Position numbers and translations under genes: made by a program. Below, in pieces: positions 22,083 through 31,660 of a stretch of 64,000 bases of DNA (its first letter is position 1; each line of letters starts with the position of its first letter). This DNA is from Paracoccaceae bacterium. GTDB taxonomy: Bacteria; Pseudomonadota; Alphaproteobacteria; Rhodobacterales; Rhodobacteraceae. A model generated the notes under the pieces. That model had not been told where the DNA came from. It saw only the letters and a program-made list of their open reading frames with translations, and ran no database searches. The stretch covers positions 38,948 to 102,947 of the forward strand of contig JAFGTV010000047.1 of the NCBI GenBank assembly GCA_016938875.1, read 5' to 3'.

Positions 22083-22955
22083 TCAGCCCATCACGCGCAA
22101 CCGCTTGATCAGGCTGGAGGTATCCCACCGCCCGCCGCCAAGTTTCTGAACATCCTTGTAGAACTGATCGACCAGGGCCGTCACCGGCAGGCTGGCGCCG
22201 TTGTCATCGGCCGTGGCCAGAACGATGCCCAGATCCTTGCGCATCCAGTCCACGGCAAAGCCATGCTCGAACTGGTCGTCCAGCATGGTTTCATAGCGGT
22301 TGACCATCTGCCAGCTGCCCGCGGCGCCGCCGCCGATCACCTCGACCACGGCGCGCCCGTCCAGGCCGGCCTTTTCGGCGAAATGCAACCCCTCGGACAG
22401 GCCCTGCACCAGGCCCGCGATGCAGATCTGGTTGACCATCTTGGTCAGCTGGCCCGCGCCGCTTTCGCCCATCCGCTTGCACAGCTTGGCATAGGCCGCG
22501 ATCACCGGCTCGGCGCGGTCATAGGGCGCGGCCTCGCCGCCGCACATCACCACCAGCTGGCCATTCTCGGCCCCCGCCTGCCCGCCTGACACCGGCGCAT
22601 CGACAAAGGCCACGCCGCGCTCGGCTGCGGCGGCATGCATCTGGGCGGTCACCGCGGCCGACACCGTGGTGTGATCGACAAAGACCGTGCCCGGCGCCAT
22701 CCCGCCAAGGGCCCCGTCCGGCCCGGTGCAGACCGCGCGCAGATCGTCGTCATTGCCGACACAGGCCATCACGAACTCGGCCCCCTCGGCGGCCTGTGCA
22801 GGGGTCGCGGCGGCGGCCCCGCCATGCTGCGCGACCCAGGCCTCGGCCTTGGCGGCGGTGCGGTTATAGACGGTCACCTGGTGGCCCTTGGCGGCCAGAT
22901 GCCCGGCCATCGGCGCCCCCATCACTCCCAGTCCCAAAAATGCGACTTTCGCCAT
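22083..22955 (-). CDS. NAD(P)-dependent beta-hydroxyacid dehydrogenase, 3-hydroxyisobutyrate dehydrogenase type
   Basis: A 290-residue enzyme of the 3-hydroxyisobutyrate/tartronate-semialdehyde reductase family. Rossmann start MAKVAFLGLGVMGAPMAGHL, substrate loop DAPVSGGQAGAENGQL, and the catalytic lysine in GAGQLTKMVNQI are all present. Such enzymes oxidise 3-hydroxyisobutyrate in valine breakdown or reduce small semialdehydes; the exact substrate is open. ATG 22955 is preferred over 22961 because the GAGGGGGA site is about 7 bases before it. Divergent from the acylase gene. Confidence 0.87.
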   Translation of the reverse strand: MAKVAFLGLGVMGAPMAGHLAAKGHQVTVYNRTAAKAEAWVAQHGGAAAATPAQAAEGAEFVMACVGNDDDLRAVCTGPDGALGGMAPGTVFVDHTTVSAAVTAQMHAAAAERGVAFVDAPVSGGQAGAENGQLVVMCGGEAAPYDRAEPVIAAYAKLCKRMGESGAGQLTKMVNQICIAGLVQGLSEGLHFAEKAGLDGRAVVEVIGGGAAGSWQMVNRYETMLDDQFEHGFAVDWMRKDLGIVLATADDNGASLPVTALVDQFYKDVQKLGGGRWDTSSLIKRLRVMG

Positions 22956-23034
22956 GGACATTCCCCCTCGTTGCATGCGTTTGCGTTTGCCCTTACCTAA
23001 CGGCTGGGTCTGGGGCGTCAACAATGGGACCGAC

Positions 23035-25503
23035 ATGCCAAAGCTCTTTCGCTGGCTGGTGCGGCTTTTCACGGCGGTGGTCTTTCTGGCCGCGCTGGGG
23101 GGGCTGACGGTCTATTACCTGGCCGCGCGTTCGCTGCCCGATTACGACGCCACGCACCGGGTGACCGGGATCGCGGCGCCGGTCGAAATCGTGCGCGACA
23201 ATGCCGATGTGCCGCATATCTTTGGCGCCAGCGATTCCGATGTCTTTTTCGGGCTGGGATTCGCCCATGCCCAGGACCGGCTGTGGCAGATGACGATGAT
23301 GCGGCGCACCGCCCAGGGGCGCCTGTCCGAGATTTTCGGCCCCCGCACCCTGAAGATAGACGAGCTGATGCGGCGGCTGGACATCTACGGGCTGGCGCAA
23401 TCCTCGGTCGCGGCCCAGGATCCCGACACCCGGGCCGCGCTGGAGGCCTATGCCCGCGGCGTCAACGCCTGGATCGCCACCGTCAACGCCGATGCCAAGG
23501 GGCGCGGCGCGCCCGAGTTCTTTCTGTTCAAGCCCGAGGTCGCCTATTGGCAGCCCGCAGATTCGCTGGCCATCATCAAGCTGATGGGCGTGCAGATGTC
23601 CTCGCACCTGGAATCAGAGGTGCTGCGGGCGCGGATATCCTTGTTGCTGGACCCTGCGCGGGTGGCCGACATCCTGCCCGACGCGCCTGGGCCGGGGCTG
23701 GCCGCCCTGCCCGATTACGCAGGCCTGGCACCCGGCGTGACCCCGTCCAGCGCGGCGCCGGTGCGCATGGCGCAGGGGCCGCTCTCGCCGTTTCCGGAAC
23801 GCGCCTTCGCCGGTGCCTCGAACGCCTGGGCGGCAGCGCCGGACCGGTCGGCGGCGGGGGGCACGCTGTTGGCCAACGACCCGCACCTGGATCTCAGCGC
23901 GCCCTCGATCTGGTATCTGGCGCGGCTGGAATTGTCCTCGGGCGGGGTGATCGGCGGCACGATCCCGGGCCTGCCGGTGATCCTGGCGGGGCGCAGCGCG
24001 GCGCTGGGCTGGGGGCTGACTTCGTCCTACATGGACGATCAGGACGTGTTCCTGGAACGGCTCAACCCCGACAATCCCGACGAATACCTGACCCCCGACG
24101 GGTTCAAGCCGTTCCAGACCCGGCGCAGCATCATCACCGTGGCCGACAGCGCCCCGGTCACCGTCACCCTGCGCTGGACCGAGAACGGCCCGGTCCTGCC
24201 TGGGGCGCATTACGATCTGGCCGCGATCACGCCGCCGGGTCATGTGGCATCGCTGGGCTGGACCTTGCTCAGCGGGGCCGACACCTCGATGAGTGCGGCG
24301 ATGAAGCTGATGCGCGCCCAGACCGTCGACCAGGCGATCGAGGCGGGGCGGTTCTTCGTGGCGCCTTCGCAGAACCTGACCGTGGTGGATCACGACACGA
24401 TCGCCATGCAGATGATCGGCGCCATGCCCCGCCGCCTGGCCGGACACCAAAGCCAGGGCCGCCTGCCGGTGCCGGGGTGGAAGACTGAAAACCGCTGGCA
24501 GGGCTGGCTGAACTATGCCGCCAATCCCAGCTTTCGCGCACCAGAGGGCGGCATCCTGGGCAATACCAACAACAAGCTGGTGGAACGCCCGTTTCCGTTG
24601 CACGTCAGCTATGACTGGGGCGACACGCAGCGCATCCAGCGCTGGCGCCGCCTGATGGAAACCCGCAAGGTGCACACCCGCGAAAGCTTTATCGAGGCGC
24701 AGCTCGATACCGTGTCGTTCACCGCGCGCGCCCTGTTGCCGCTGATCGCGCGGGATCTGTGGTTCACCGGCGATCCCGCGCCCCTGGGCAGCCCCGAGCG
24801 CCGCCGCCAACGCGCGCTGGAACTGTTGGCCGAGTGGAACGGCGAGATGAACGAGCATCTGCCAGAGCCGCTGATCTATGCCGCCTGGCTGCGCCGCCTT
24901 CAGGACCGGATGATCCGCGATGACCTGGGCCCGCTGGCCGATGCCTTTACCCATGTCGAGCCATTGTTCATCGAGCGCGCCTTTCGCGACATCGACGGCG
25001 CCAGCGCGTGGTGCGACATCCGCCAGTCCAGCGCGGTCGAAACCTGCACCGAGATCGCCCGCCGCTCGCTGGACGAGGCGCTGTTGTGGCTGGAGGAAAC
25101 CTATGGCGGATCGCTGGAATCGCTGCGCTGGGGCACCGCGCACCAGGCGCTGCACGACCATCCCGTTCTGGGCCGCACGCCGATCCTGAAATGGATCGTC
25201 AATATCCACCAGCCGACCTCGGGCGGGGATAACACCCTGATGCGCGGGCTGAGCCGGGGCACCGGGCCCGACCCGTTCGCCAATGTCAACGGCGCGGGCT
25301 ACCGGGGGGTGTACGATTTCGCCGATCCCGACAGTTCCGTCTTTATCATCTCGACCGGGCAATCGGGCCATCCGCTGAGCCGCCATTACGACGACCTGGG
25401 CGAATTGTGGCGGCGCGGCGAATATATCCCGATGACGCTGGATCCCGATCTGGCGCGGGCCGCCGCGGTGGGCGTCACCCGGCTGATCCCTGCCGCGAAA
25501 TGA
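23035..25503 (+). CDS. Penicillin-acylase-family Ntn-hydrolase
   Basis: An 822-residue member of the penicillin G acylase / acyl-homoserine-lactone acylase family. An N-terminal membrane or signal helix (LVRLFTAVVFLAALGGLTVYY, shown in part as residues 8-28) targets it to the envelope. The nucleophile is Ser262 in GASNAWAAAP, exposed after autocleavage into alpha and beta chains. Other family blocks: GLGFAHAQDRLWQM, LLANDPHLDLSAPS, DPFANVNGAGYRGVYDF, and SGQSGHPLSRHYDDLGELWR. It hydrolyses an N-acyl amide bond; the amide is unknown. Its stop overlaps the MttB-type gene start (ATGA). Confidence 0.92.
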   Translation: MPKLFRWLVRLFTAVVFLAALGGLTVYYLAARSLPDYDATHRVTGIAAPVEIVRDNADVPHIFGASDSDVFFGLGFAHAQDRLWQMTMMRRTAQGRLSEIFGPRTLKIDELMRRLDIYGLAQSSVAAQDPDTRAALEAYARGVNAWIATVNADAKGRGAPEFFLFKPEVAYWQPADSLAIIKLMGVQMSSHLESEVLRARISLLLDPARVADILPDAPGPGLAALPDYAGLAPGVTPSSAAPVRMAQGPLSPFPERAFAGASNAWAAAPDRSAAGGTLLANDPHLDLSAPSIWYLARLELSSGGVIGGTIPGLPVILAGRSAALGWGLTSSYMDDQDVFLERLNPDNPDEYLTPDGFKPFQTRRSIITVADSAPVTVTLRWTENGPVLPGAHYDLAAITPPGHVASLGWTLLSGADTSMSAAMKLMRAQTVDQAIEAGRFFVAPSQNLTVVDHDTIAMQMIGAMPRRLAGHQSQGRLPVPGWKTENRWQGWLNYAANPSFRAPEGGILGNTNNKLVERPFPLHVSYDWGDTQRIQRWRRLMETRKVHTRESFIEAQLDTVSFTARALLPLIARDLWFTGDPAPLGSPERRRQRALELLAEWNGEMNEHLPEPLIYAAWLRRLQDRMIRDDLGPLADAFTHVEPLFIERAFRDIDGASAWCDIRQSSAVETCTEIARRSLDEALLWLEETYGGSLESLRWGTAHQALHDHPVLGRTPILKWIVNIHQPTSGGDNTLMRGLSRGTGPDPFANVNGAGYRGVYDFADPDSSVFIISTGQSGHPLSRHYDDLGELWRRGEYIPMTLDPDLARAAAVGVTRLIPAAK

Positions 25504-27041
25504 CCCGCAGGCCGCGCACCCGCACGCCTGCGCCGCCGCCGGTGGATGCCTTTGGCCTGGGCCAGACGCACGGGCCACGCGCCGGGCGACGGGTGCTGTC
25601 GGACGACCAGCGCGCGACGTTGTGCAGCCGCGCGCTGACGCTCTTGGCAGAGCACGGCGTGGTGATCCGCCACCCCGCCGTTCGGGCCGCCCTGGACCGC
25701 GCCGGGGCGATCGCAGGGGCCGGGTCCGACCGGCTGCGACTGCCGGTCGGGATGGTCCGCGACGCCCTGGACGCCACCCCGAAAGCCGTGCGCCTTGCGG
25801 GCAAGAGCCGCGCGCGTGACATCACCCTGCCGCGCGCCGATGGCGGGTTCGTGATGCGCACCGGCACCGGGGCGCATGGCTATGTGGACCCGGCCACCGC
25901 GCGCTATCGCAACATGGACCTGGCCGCCGTCGACCAGATCGCCGCCCTGGGCGAGCGGTTGGACCAGGTCGGCTTTCTGGCCCATCCCTTTGTGCACGGG
26001 GTGCCGGAAAAGACCGCCGACATCCACGGCTTTGCCCGGCTGATCGCGCGCACGACCAAGCATGTCTGGATGCAGCCCTATCAGCGGCCCAATATCGGCT
26101 ATCTGATGCGCATCGCCGCCGTGGCCGCAGGGGGCGAGGCCGCGTTGCGCGCCGATCCGCTGACCAGCGCGATCACCTGCTCGTTCAGCCCGCTGGAATT
26201 CAAGCTGATGGACAGCGAGGTGATGATCCAGGCCGGTCGCTTCGGGGTGCCGCTGCATGCCTGCGCGCTGCCCTCGGGCGGGGGCACGGCGCCGCTGTCG
26301 GTGGCGGGAACGGCCCTGATGGCGGTGGCGGAAATCGTGGCGATGGTCACCCTGGCCCACCACGTCGCGCCGGGTCTGCCGGTGATCGCCACGCCGCTGA
26401 TCTTTACCCTGGATATGGCCACCGGCGCGGCGCTGATGGCCAGCCCCGAGGCGGTGCAGGGCGCGGCCCTGGCGGTCGAGGTGTTGGGGCATGGCTTTGG
26501 CCTGGTGACGCACAGCTACGGCATGGGGTCGGACACGCCAGATGCCGATGTCCAGTCGATGATCGAACGCGCGCTGCTGGGCCAGTCGGTGGCGCTGGCG
26601 GGGGCCGATATCCTGGGTGGCGTGGGGCAGTTGCAGGCCGCCACCGTGTTCAGCCCGGTGCAGGCGGTGCTGGATGACCAGATCGGCGCGATGCTGCGCC
26701 GGATGATCCAACCGCCGGCAATCGACACCGATGCGCTGAACTGGGCGGCGATGACCCGCGTGGCGGCGGGGGGACATTTCCTGGACGATCCGCACACCCT
26801 GGCCCATTGCCGCGACGCGCTGGCGCCCGGCGTGTTCCTGCGCCACAATCGCGACGGATACGAGGCCAGCGCCCGGCGCACCGCCTTTGACGCCGCGCGC
26901 GAGGCCGCGCTTGCGGCGATCGCCAGCACCCCCGAAGCGGGCTACCTGAGCGCAGATCAGATGCGCGAAATCGCTGCCCTGGTGGACCACGCCGACGCCC
27001 ATGTGGCCGATGCCTTTGGCGGCGTCGAGGCGACGATCTGA
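25500..27041 (+). CDS. Trimethylamine methyltransferase (MttB) family protein, non-pyrrolysine
   Basis: A 513-residue MttB/MtgB-superfamily TIM-barrel protein (COG5598). Members remove a methyl group from a quaternary amine such as glycine betaine and pass it to a corrinoid protein. Recognisable stretches: ARYRNMDLAAVDQIAALGE, PLTSAITCSFSPLEFKLMDS, ALPSGGGTAPLSVAGTAL, GHFLDDPHTLAHC. There is no in-frame TAG, so it is not the pyrrolysine enzyme. No corrinoid protein or reductive activase is in the window. ATG 25500 overlaps the acylase stop, so the two are translationally coupled. Convergent with hflX, 4 bp between. Confidence 0.88.
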   Translation: MTRRPRTRTPAPPPVDAFGLGQTHGPRAGRRVLSDDQRATLCSRALTLLAEHGVVIRHPAVRAALDRAGAIAGAGSDRLRLPVGMVRDALDATPKAVRLAGKSRARDITLPRADGGFVMRTGTGAHGYVDPATARYRNMDLAAVDQIAALGERLDQVGFLAHPFVHGVPEKTADIHGFARLIARTTKHVWMQPYQRPNIGYLMRIAAVAAGGEAALRADPLTSAITCSFSPLEFKLMDSEVMIQAGRFGVPLHACALPSGGGTAPLSVAGTALMAVAEIVAMVTLAHHVAPGLPVIATPLIFTLDMATGAALMASPEAVQGAALAVEVLGHGFGLVTHSYGMGSDTPDADVQSMIERALLGQSVALAGADILGGVGQLQAATVFSPVQAVLDDQIGAMLRRMIQPPAIDTDALNWAAMTRVAAGGHFLDDPHTLAHCRDALAPGVFLRHNRDGYEASARRTAFDAAREAALAAIASTPEAGYLSADQMREIAALVDHADAHVADAFGGVEATI

Positions 27042-27045
27042 CCGC

Positions 27046-28335
27046 TCAGACCCCGCGGAACTGCTGTTCCTGGCGCGCGGTCCAGTTGATCTGAAGCACA
27101 TAGCCGTCTTCGGTCTGCTCTTCGCCCTCGACGACCCCCTGGGCATAGAGCCAGGCACGCTTGCGCCCCGCGTCAAATCCCAGCTCCAGCGCGCGGCGGG
27201 TCCGCTTGGCGTCCAGCGTGTCGGTCACCGCCTGCAAGAACGGCTCCATCCCCTCGCCGGTCCAGGCCGACAGGGTCAGCACCCCGTCATGGCGCGCGGC
27301 CACCGCCGCCAGCGCGGCGCGGCGGTCGGCAACCAGCAGGTCGATCTTGTTCCACAACTCGATCGTCGGTGTGGCCGCATCCACGCCCAGATCGGCCAGG
27401 ATCGCGCGCACGTCGGCGGCCTGATCCTCGGTCTGGGGGTGGGCGATGTCGCGCACATGCACGATCAGGTCGGCCTCCAGCACCTCCTCCAGCGTGGCGC
27501 GAAAGGCCGCGACCAGTTGCGTCGGCAGGTCCGAGATGAACCCCACCGTGTCCGACAGGATCACCTTGAGGCCGGTGGGCAGGCTGACCGCGCGCATCGT
27601 CGGATCGAGCGTGGCGAAAAGCATGTCCTTGGCCAGCACCTCCGCCCCGGTCAGGCGGTTGAACAGCGTGGATTTGCCCGCGTTGGTATAGCCCACCAGC
27701 GCGACCACCGGGAACGGCACCTTGCGCCGCGCGGCGCGGTGCAGATCGCGGGTTTTCGCCACCTTGGAGAGTTGCCGGCGCAGCCGGGTGATCGCCTCGT
27801 CGATGGCGCGCCGGTCGGCCTCGATCTGGGTCTCGCCGGGGCCGCCGACGAATCCCAAGCCGCCGCGCTGGCGTTCCAGGTGGGTCCAGGCGCGCACCAG
27901 CCGCGTGCGCTGATAGCTGAGCGCGGCCAGGTCCACCTGCAACACCCCCTCGCGGGTGCGCGCGCGATCGGCGAAGATCTCAAGGATCAGGCCGGTTCGG
28001 TCCAGGATCTTGACATCCCATTCGCGTTCCAGGTTGCGCTGCTGCACCGGGGTCACGGGCCCGTCGATCAGCACCAGATCGACCTCGGCCTCTTTCAGCC
28101 GCTTGCCCAGCTCCTCGATCTTGCCAGAGCCGAACAGCCACCCGGCCCGCGCCTTGGGCAGGCCCACGACCTGGGCGCCCACGACCTCCAGCCCGGGCAG
28201 GGCCGCGGCCAGGGCAACGGCCTCGTCCAGCGCGGGGGCAGGTTCGCGCCGGGTGCGGTCAGTTGCGATATCGGGATGCAAAACCCAGGCGCGGGTCGCC
28301 TGGGTGCCGTGATCCTGCGGCGCGCCCGTGCTCAA
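27046..28335 (-). CDS. hflX: GTPase HflX, ribosome-splitting factor
   Basis: A 429-residue HflX. It binds the 50S subunit and splits stalled ribosomes under stress using GTP. N-terminal HflX domain with [19 protein letters not shown], Gly-rich linker [19 protein letters not shown], then the G domain: [17 protein letters not shown] (G1), [13 protein letters not shown] (G3) and NKID (G4). The start appears to be TTG at 28335, overlapping the hfq stop as TTGA; no ATG occurs nearby in frame. Last gene of the hfq-containing run. Confidence 0.95.
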   Translation of the reverse strand: MSTGAPQDHGTQATRAWVLHPDIATDRTRREPAPALDEAVALAAALPGLEVVGAQVVGLPKARAGWLFGSGKIEELGKRLKEAEVDLVLIDGPVTPVQQRNLEREWDVKILDRTGLILEIFADRARTREGVLQVDLAALSYQRTRLVRAWTHLERQRGGLGFVGGPGETQIEADRRAIDEAITRLRRQLSKVAKTRDLHRAARRKVPFPVVALVGYTNAGKSTLFNRLTGAEVLAKDMLFATLDPTMRAVSLPTGLKVILSDTVGFISDLPTQLVAAFRATLEEVLEADLIVHVRDIAHPQTEDQAADVRAILADLGVDAATPTIELWNKIDLLVADRRAALAAVAARHDGVLTLSAWTGEGMEPFLQAVTDTLDAKRTRRALELGFDAGRKRAWLYAQGVVEGEEQTEDGYVLQINWTARQEQQFRGV

Positions 28336-28565
28336 TCCTCACCATCGTAAAGGCTGATCGGCTGCGACGGCATGATCGTGGAAATGGCGTGTTTATAGAC
28401 CAGCTGCGACTGGCCATCGCGGCGCAAAAGCACGCAGAAATTATCAAACCAGGTGATCACGCCCTGAAGCTTGACCCCGTTGATCAGAAAAATCGTGACC
28501 GGAACCTTGGTCTTGCGAACATGATTCAGAAATGCGTCCTGAAGGTTCTGTTTGTCGGCAGCCAT
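28332..28565 (-). CDS. hfq: RNA chaperone Hfq
   Basis: A 77-residue Hfq. It forms a hexamer that anneals small RNAs to mRNAs. Sm1 motif ([20 protein letters not shown]...NGVKLQG) and the Sm2 signature YKHAIST are intact. The acidic C-tail is short, as in alphaproteobacteria. ATG 28565 chosen as conservation starts at MAADKQNLQ, with AAGG upstream. Overlaps hflX by 4 bases. The trkA-trkH genes precede it, so it follows the nitrogen regulators. Confidence 0.98.
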   Translation of the reverse strand: MAADKQNLQDAFLNHVRKTKVPVTIFLINGVKLQGVITWFDNFCVLLRRDGQSQLVYKHAISTIMPSQPISLYDGED

Positions 28566-28667
28566 CTGTTCTTGCCCTTTTTGTCTGGACCTGCCCATCG
28601 GCGGACAGCCGTCTCCCAATGGGGAGAGTATGAAGCGAGGCCGCGAGAGATTCCACCCCTCATAACA

Positions 28668-28687
28668 GAACTTTAGCATGAAAGTTC
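28668..28687. repeat. Perfect 7-bp inverted repeat between trkH and hfq
   Basis: Arms 28668-28674 (GAACTTT) and 28681-28687 (AAAGTTC) around loop AGCATG, 14 bases downstream of the trkH stop and about 100 bases upstream of the hfq start. It could be a weak terminator, an hfq leader hairpin or an operator. There is no T tail. Confidence 0.4.
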
Positions 28688-28700
28688 CGGCCCGTGGCGC

Positions 28701-30218
28701 CTATGTGCGCCAGAATTCCGGGTTCAGCAGGGCGATGATCGCCAGGGTTTCCAACCGGCCCAACACCATCGCGGCGGCCAATACCATCTTTGCCCCGTCC
28801 CCCAGCGCGGCATAGGACAGCGCCGGTTCGGTCGCCGCCGCCGCCAGCGGCCCGGTCGTCGTCAGCGCCGCCACCGTGAACACCATGGATGCCTCGAAAT
28901 CCAGCCCCGCCGCGCCAAGCGCCACCATGACCACCGCCACCGACAGCGCAAACAGCATGAAGAACACAAAGGCGATCTGTGCGCCCTGGCGCCGGATACG
29001 CCGCGCGAACGCCCCCGCCCCCCCGACCGACGAGGGCAGCACCAGCTTTTCCATCTCGCGCAGCCCGTGCTTGTAGAGCGCATAGATGCGCAACAATTTG
29101 ACCCCCCCCGCAGTGGTCGCCACGCCGCCGCCGAACACCGCCAGCCCCACCAGGATCAACCCCGGAGAGGCCAACCCAGACCAGTTGCGCGTCGCGTCCC
29201 AGTCGGCAGAGCTGAACCCGGTCGTGGTCAGAAACGACAGCACCGTAAAGATCGACCCCCACAGCGCACGGGCCGCGGCCAGCGCATCGGGCTGGTTGGA
29301 GACCTCATAGGCGGCCAGCCAGTGGCGAAAAAACAGGAACACCGGCACCACAAAGGCAATCGCCAGGCCCATGCGGAATTCAATGTCGCCGACCAGGCGG
29401 CGCCAGCTTTCGGGGCGAAAATCGAACATGAAGGTCTGGCGCGACAGCGCGAAGATGAAAAAGCAAAACAGCATCACCTCGCCCATGATCCCGCTTTGCC
29501 CACCGGCCACGCCGCCCACCGGCGAGATGCCGGAGCTGGCCAGCGTCGACATCGCGTGACACACCGCGACCAAGGGCCCCTCGCCCGCCAACAGCATCAA
29601 CACCCACAGCACCGCCGTCAGCCCGCCATAGATCGGGGCCAGCTGGGTGCCGAACCGGATCAGCCGCGCACGCGGATCGGCGGCCTGGGTGACCTCTCCG
29701 GGACGGGTGCGCCCGACCACGCCACCGGGGGCCGCCGTCACCTCGAACCCGCCCAGGTTCATCGGCGCCAGGATCGCGATCGCCGTCACCCACAGGAAAT
29801 AGCCCCCCAGCCAGCCCACCAACGCGCGCCACAGGTGCACCCCCGAGGACAACCGGCCAGGATCGTCGAACAGGGTCGCCCCGGTGGTTGTCAGGCACGA
29901 GACCATTTCGAAATAAGCGTTCAGATACGTGGTATTGCGCACCGATTCGACCACCGGAACCGCCAGCATCAGCGGCAGCGCGACATAAAAGGCCAGCATC
30001 GCCAACAGGTGGCTGCGGGCCTGGTTGCGCACCTTGTTGTTGATCGTGGCGATGCCGATCAGCGTGGTCAGCACCGTGAACAACAGCCCCGAATACAGGA
30101 AACTGCGCGCCGTCTGCCAATCCTCCTGGGCCACCGCGATGGCGACCGGCAGGAACATCGCCAGCGCCCCCACCCCCATCAGGATCACCATGAACGGCAG
30201 ATCGGCCAGTCGGCGCAT
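28701..30218 (-). CDS. trkH: Trk potassium uptake system membrane subunit TrkH
   Basis: A 505-residue potassium channel-like transporter subunit with about 10-12 membrane helices. The four selectivity-filter-like loops are visible, including SCLTTTGATLFDD, AMSTLASSGISPVGG, SFLTTTGFSSADWD and AALTTTGPLA. It works with the cytoplasmic regulator TrkA, whose gene ends just upstream (10-base gap). ATG 30218 chosen because MRRLADLPFMVILMGVGALA starts the first helix. Confidence 0.95.
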   Translation of the reverse strand: MRRLADLPFMVILMGVGALAMFLPVAIAVAQEDWQTARSFLYSGLLFTVLTTLIGIATINNKVRNQARSHLLAMLAFYVALPLMLAVPVVESVRNTTYLNAYFEMVSCLTTTGATLFDDPGRLSSGVHLWRALVGWLGGYFLWVTAIAILAPMNLGGFEVTAAPGGVVGRTRPGEVTQAADPRARLIRFGTQLAPIYGGLTAVLWVLMLLAGEGPLVAVCHAMSTLASSGISPVGGVAGGQSGIMGEVMLFCFFIFALSRQTFMFDFRPESWRRLVGDIEFRMGLAIAFVVPVFLFFRHWLAAYEVSNQPDALAAARALWGSIFTVLSFLTTTGFSSADWDATRNWSGLASPGLILVGLAVFGGGVATTAGGVKLLRIYALYKHGLREMEKLVLPSSVGGAGAFARRIRRQGAQIAFVFFMLFALSVAVVMVALGAAGLDFEASMVFTVAALTTTGPLAAAATEPALSYAALGDGAKMVLAAAMVLGRLETLAIIALLNPEFWRT

Positions 30219-30228
30219 CGCCCGGCCC

Positions 30229-31605
30229 CTAGAAAAAGTCGATGGAGACCTGCAACAGGCGCTCCACCTCGGGGACATCGGCCGACAGGGCAAAGATCAC
30301 CACCACGTCGCCCTCGTCGATGCGCGTCGTGCCGGTGGGGCGGATCACCTTTTCGCCCTTCATCACCGCCCCGATCAGTGCGCCCTCGGGAAAATCGATG
30401 TCCTGCACCCGCTTGCCCGACATCGGCGAGGTCGACAGCACCTGGGCCTCCAGCACCTCGGCCTCGGCATCGCCGATGGAATAGACGCCGCGCACCCGCC
30501 CGTGGCGGATATGGCGCAGGATCGAGCTGACCGTGGTGGCGCGCGGGTTGATATAGGCGTCGATGTCCAGCGGCCCCATCAACGGCGCCAGCGAGGGGTC
30601 GTTGACCAGGCAGATCGCCATCGGACAGCCCGCCATCTTGGCCCGCACGGCGGCCAGCAGGTTGGTCTTGTCGTCGTCGGTCACCGCCAGCACCGCGTCG
30701 GCGCGGTCGATATTGGCCTCTTCCAGCAGGGTCATGTCCATGCCGTCGCCGTTCAGCACGATGGTGCGTTCCAGCGCATCCGCCGCCACCTCGGCGCGCG
30801 CGCGGTCCTTTTCGATCACCTTGGCGCGAATCCGGTCCTCGCGCCCCTCCAGCGCCAGAGCGACCGCCAGGCCCACGTTGCCGCCGCCGATGATGACCAC
30901 GCGTTCCTGCTTTTTCGTTGTCTTGCCAAATATTTCCAGGGTGCGGTTCACGTCCTCGGTATGAGAGAAGACATAGATCTGATCCGCCGGGAACAGCTGA
31001 TCGCCCGGCTCGGGCGCGAAAAGCGTGCCCTCGCGGCGCACCCCCACCACGATCGCGCGCAGCGTCGAGAAGAGGTCGGTCAACTGGCGCAGCGGCGTGT
31101 TGACCACCGGGCAGTCCTCCTCCAGCGTGATCCCCAAAAGCTGCGCCTGCCCGCCCAGAAAACTCTCGGTGTCAAAGGCAGCGGGGGCCGCCAGCCGTTG
31201 CTGCGCGGCCTCGGCAACCTCGCGCTCGGGACTGATGACCACGTCGATGGGCATGTGATCGCGTCGGTAAAGGTCGGAATAAATCGCCGTCAGATAGGAT
31301 TGTGCGCGCAGCCGGGCGATCTTGCGCGGCACCCCAAAGACCGAATGGGCCACCTGGCAGGTGACCATGTTCACCTCGTCCGAATAGGTCGCGGCGATGA
31401 TCATGTCGGCGTCGCGCGCGCCCGCGCGCTCCAGCACATCGGGGTAAGAGGCGTGACCGGTGATCCCCTGAACGTCCAGCGCATCGGTCGCACGCCGGAT
31501 CAGGTCGCCGTTCATGTCGACGATGGTGACATCGTTTTTCTCGCCGGACAGATGGCGGGCGATCTGCCAGCCGACCTGGCCCGCGCCGCAGATGATGACC
31601 TTCAT
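30229..31605 (-). CDS. trkA: Trk potassium uptake regulator TrkA
   Basis: A 458-residue cytoplasmic NAD-binding protein that gates TrkH. Two RCK units: first Rossmann fold MKVIICGAGQVGWQIARHL, second RVVIIGGGNVGLAVALAL at about 233-250, each followed by a TrkA-C domain. Length equals the usual two-domain TrkA. It sits between ntrX (55-base spacer) and trkH, the same order as in Rhodobacter and Azospirillum. Confidence 0.96.
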   Translation of the reverse strand: MKVIICGAGQVGWQIARHLSGEKNDVTIVDMNGDLIRRATDALDVQGITGHASYPDVLERAGARDADMIIAATYSDEVNMVTCQVAHSVFGVPRKIARLRAQSYLTAIYSDLYRRDHMPIDVVISPEREVAEAAQQRLAAPAAFDTESFLGGQAQLLGITLEEDCPVVNTPLRQLTDLFSTLRAIVVGVRREGTLFAPEPGDQLFPADQIYVFSHTEDVNRTLEIFGKTTKKQERVVIIGGGNVGLAVALALEGREDRIRAKVIEKDRARAEVAADALERTIVLNGDGMDMTLLEEANIDRADAVLAVTDDDKTNLLAAVRAKMAGCPMAICLVNDPSLAPLMGPLDIDAYINPRATTVSSILRHIRHGRVRGVYSIGDAEAEVLEAQVLSTSPMSGKRVQDIDFPEGALIGAVMKGEKVIRPTGTTRIDEGDVVVIFALSADVPEVERLLQVSIDFF

Positions 31606-31660
31606 GCCTGCAATCCCCGTGGCAAACCGGCCTCATGAATTGCAGATGGCGCGGGGGCGG

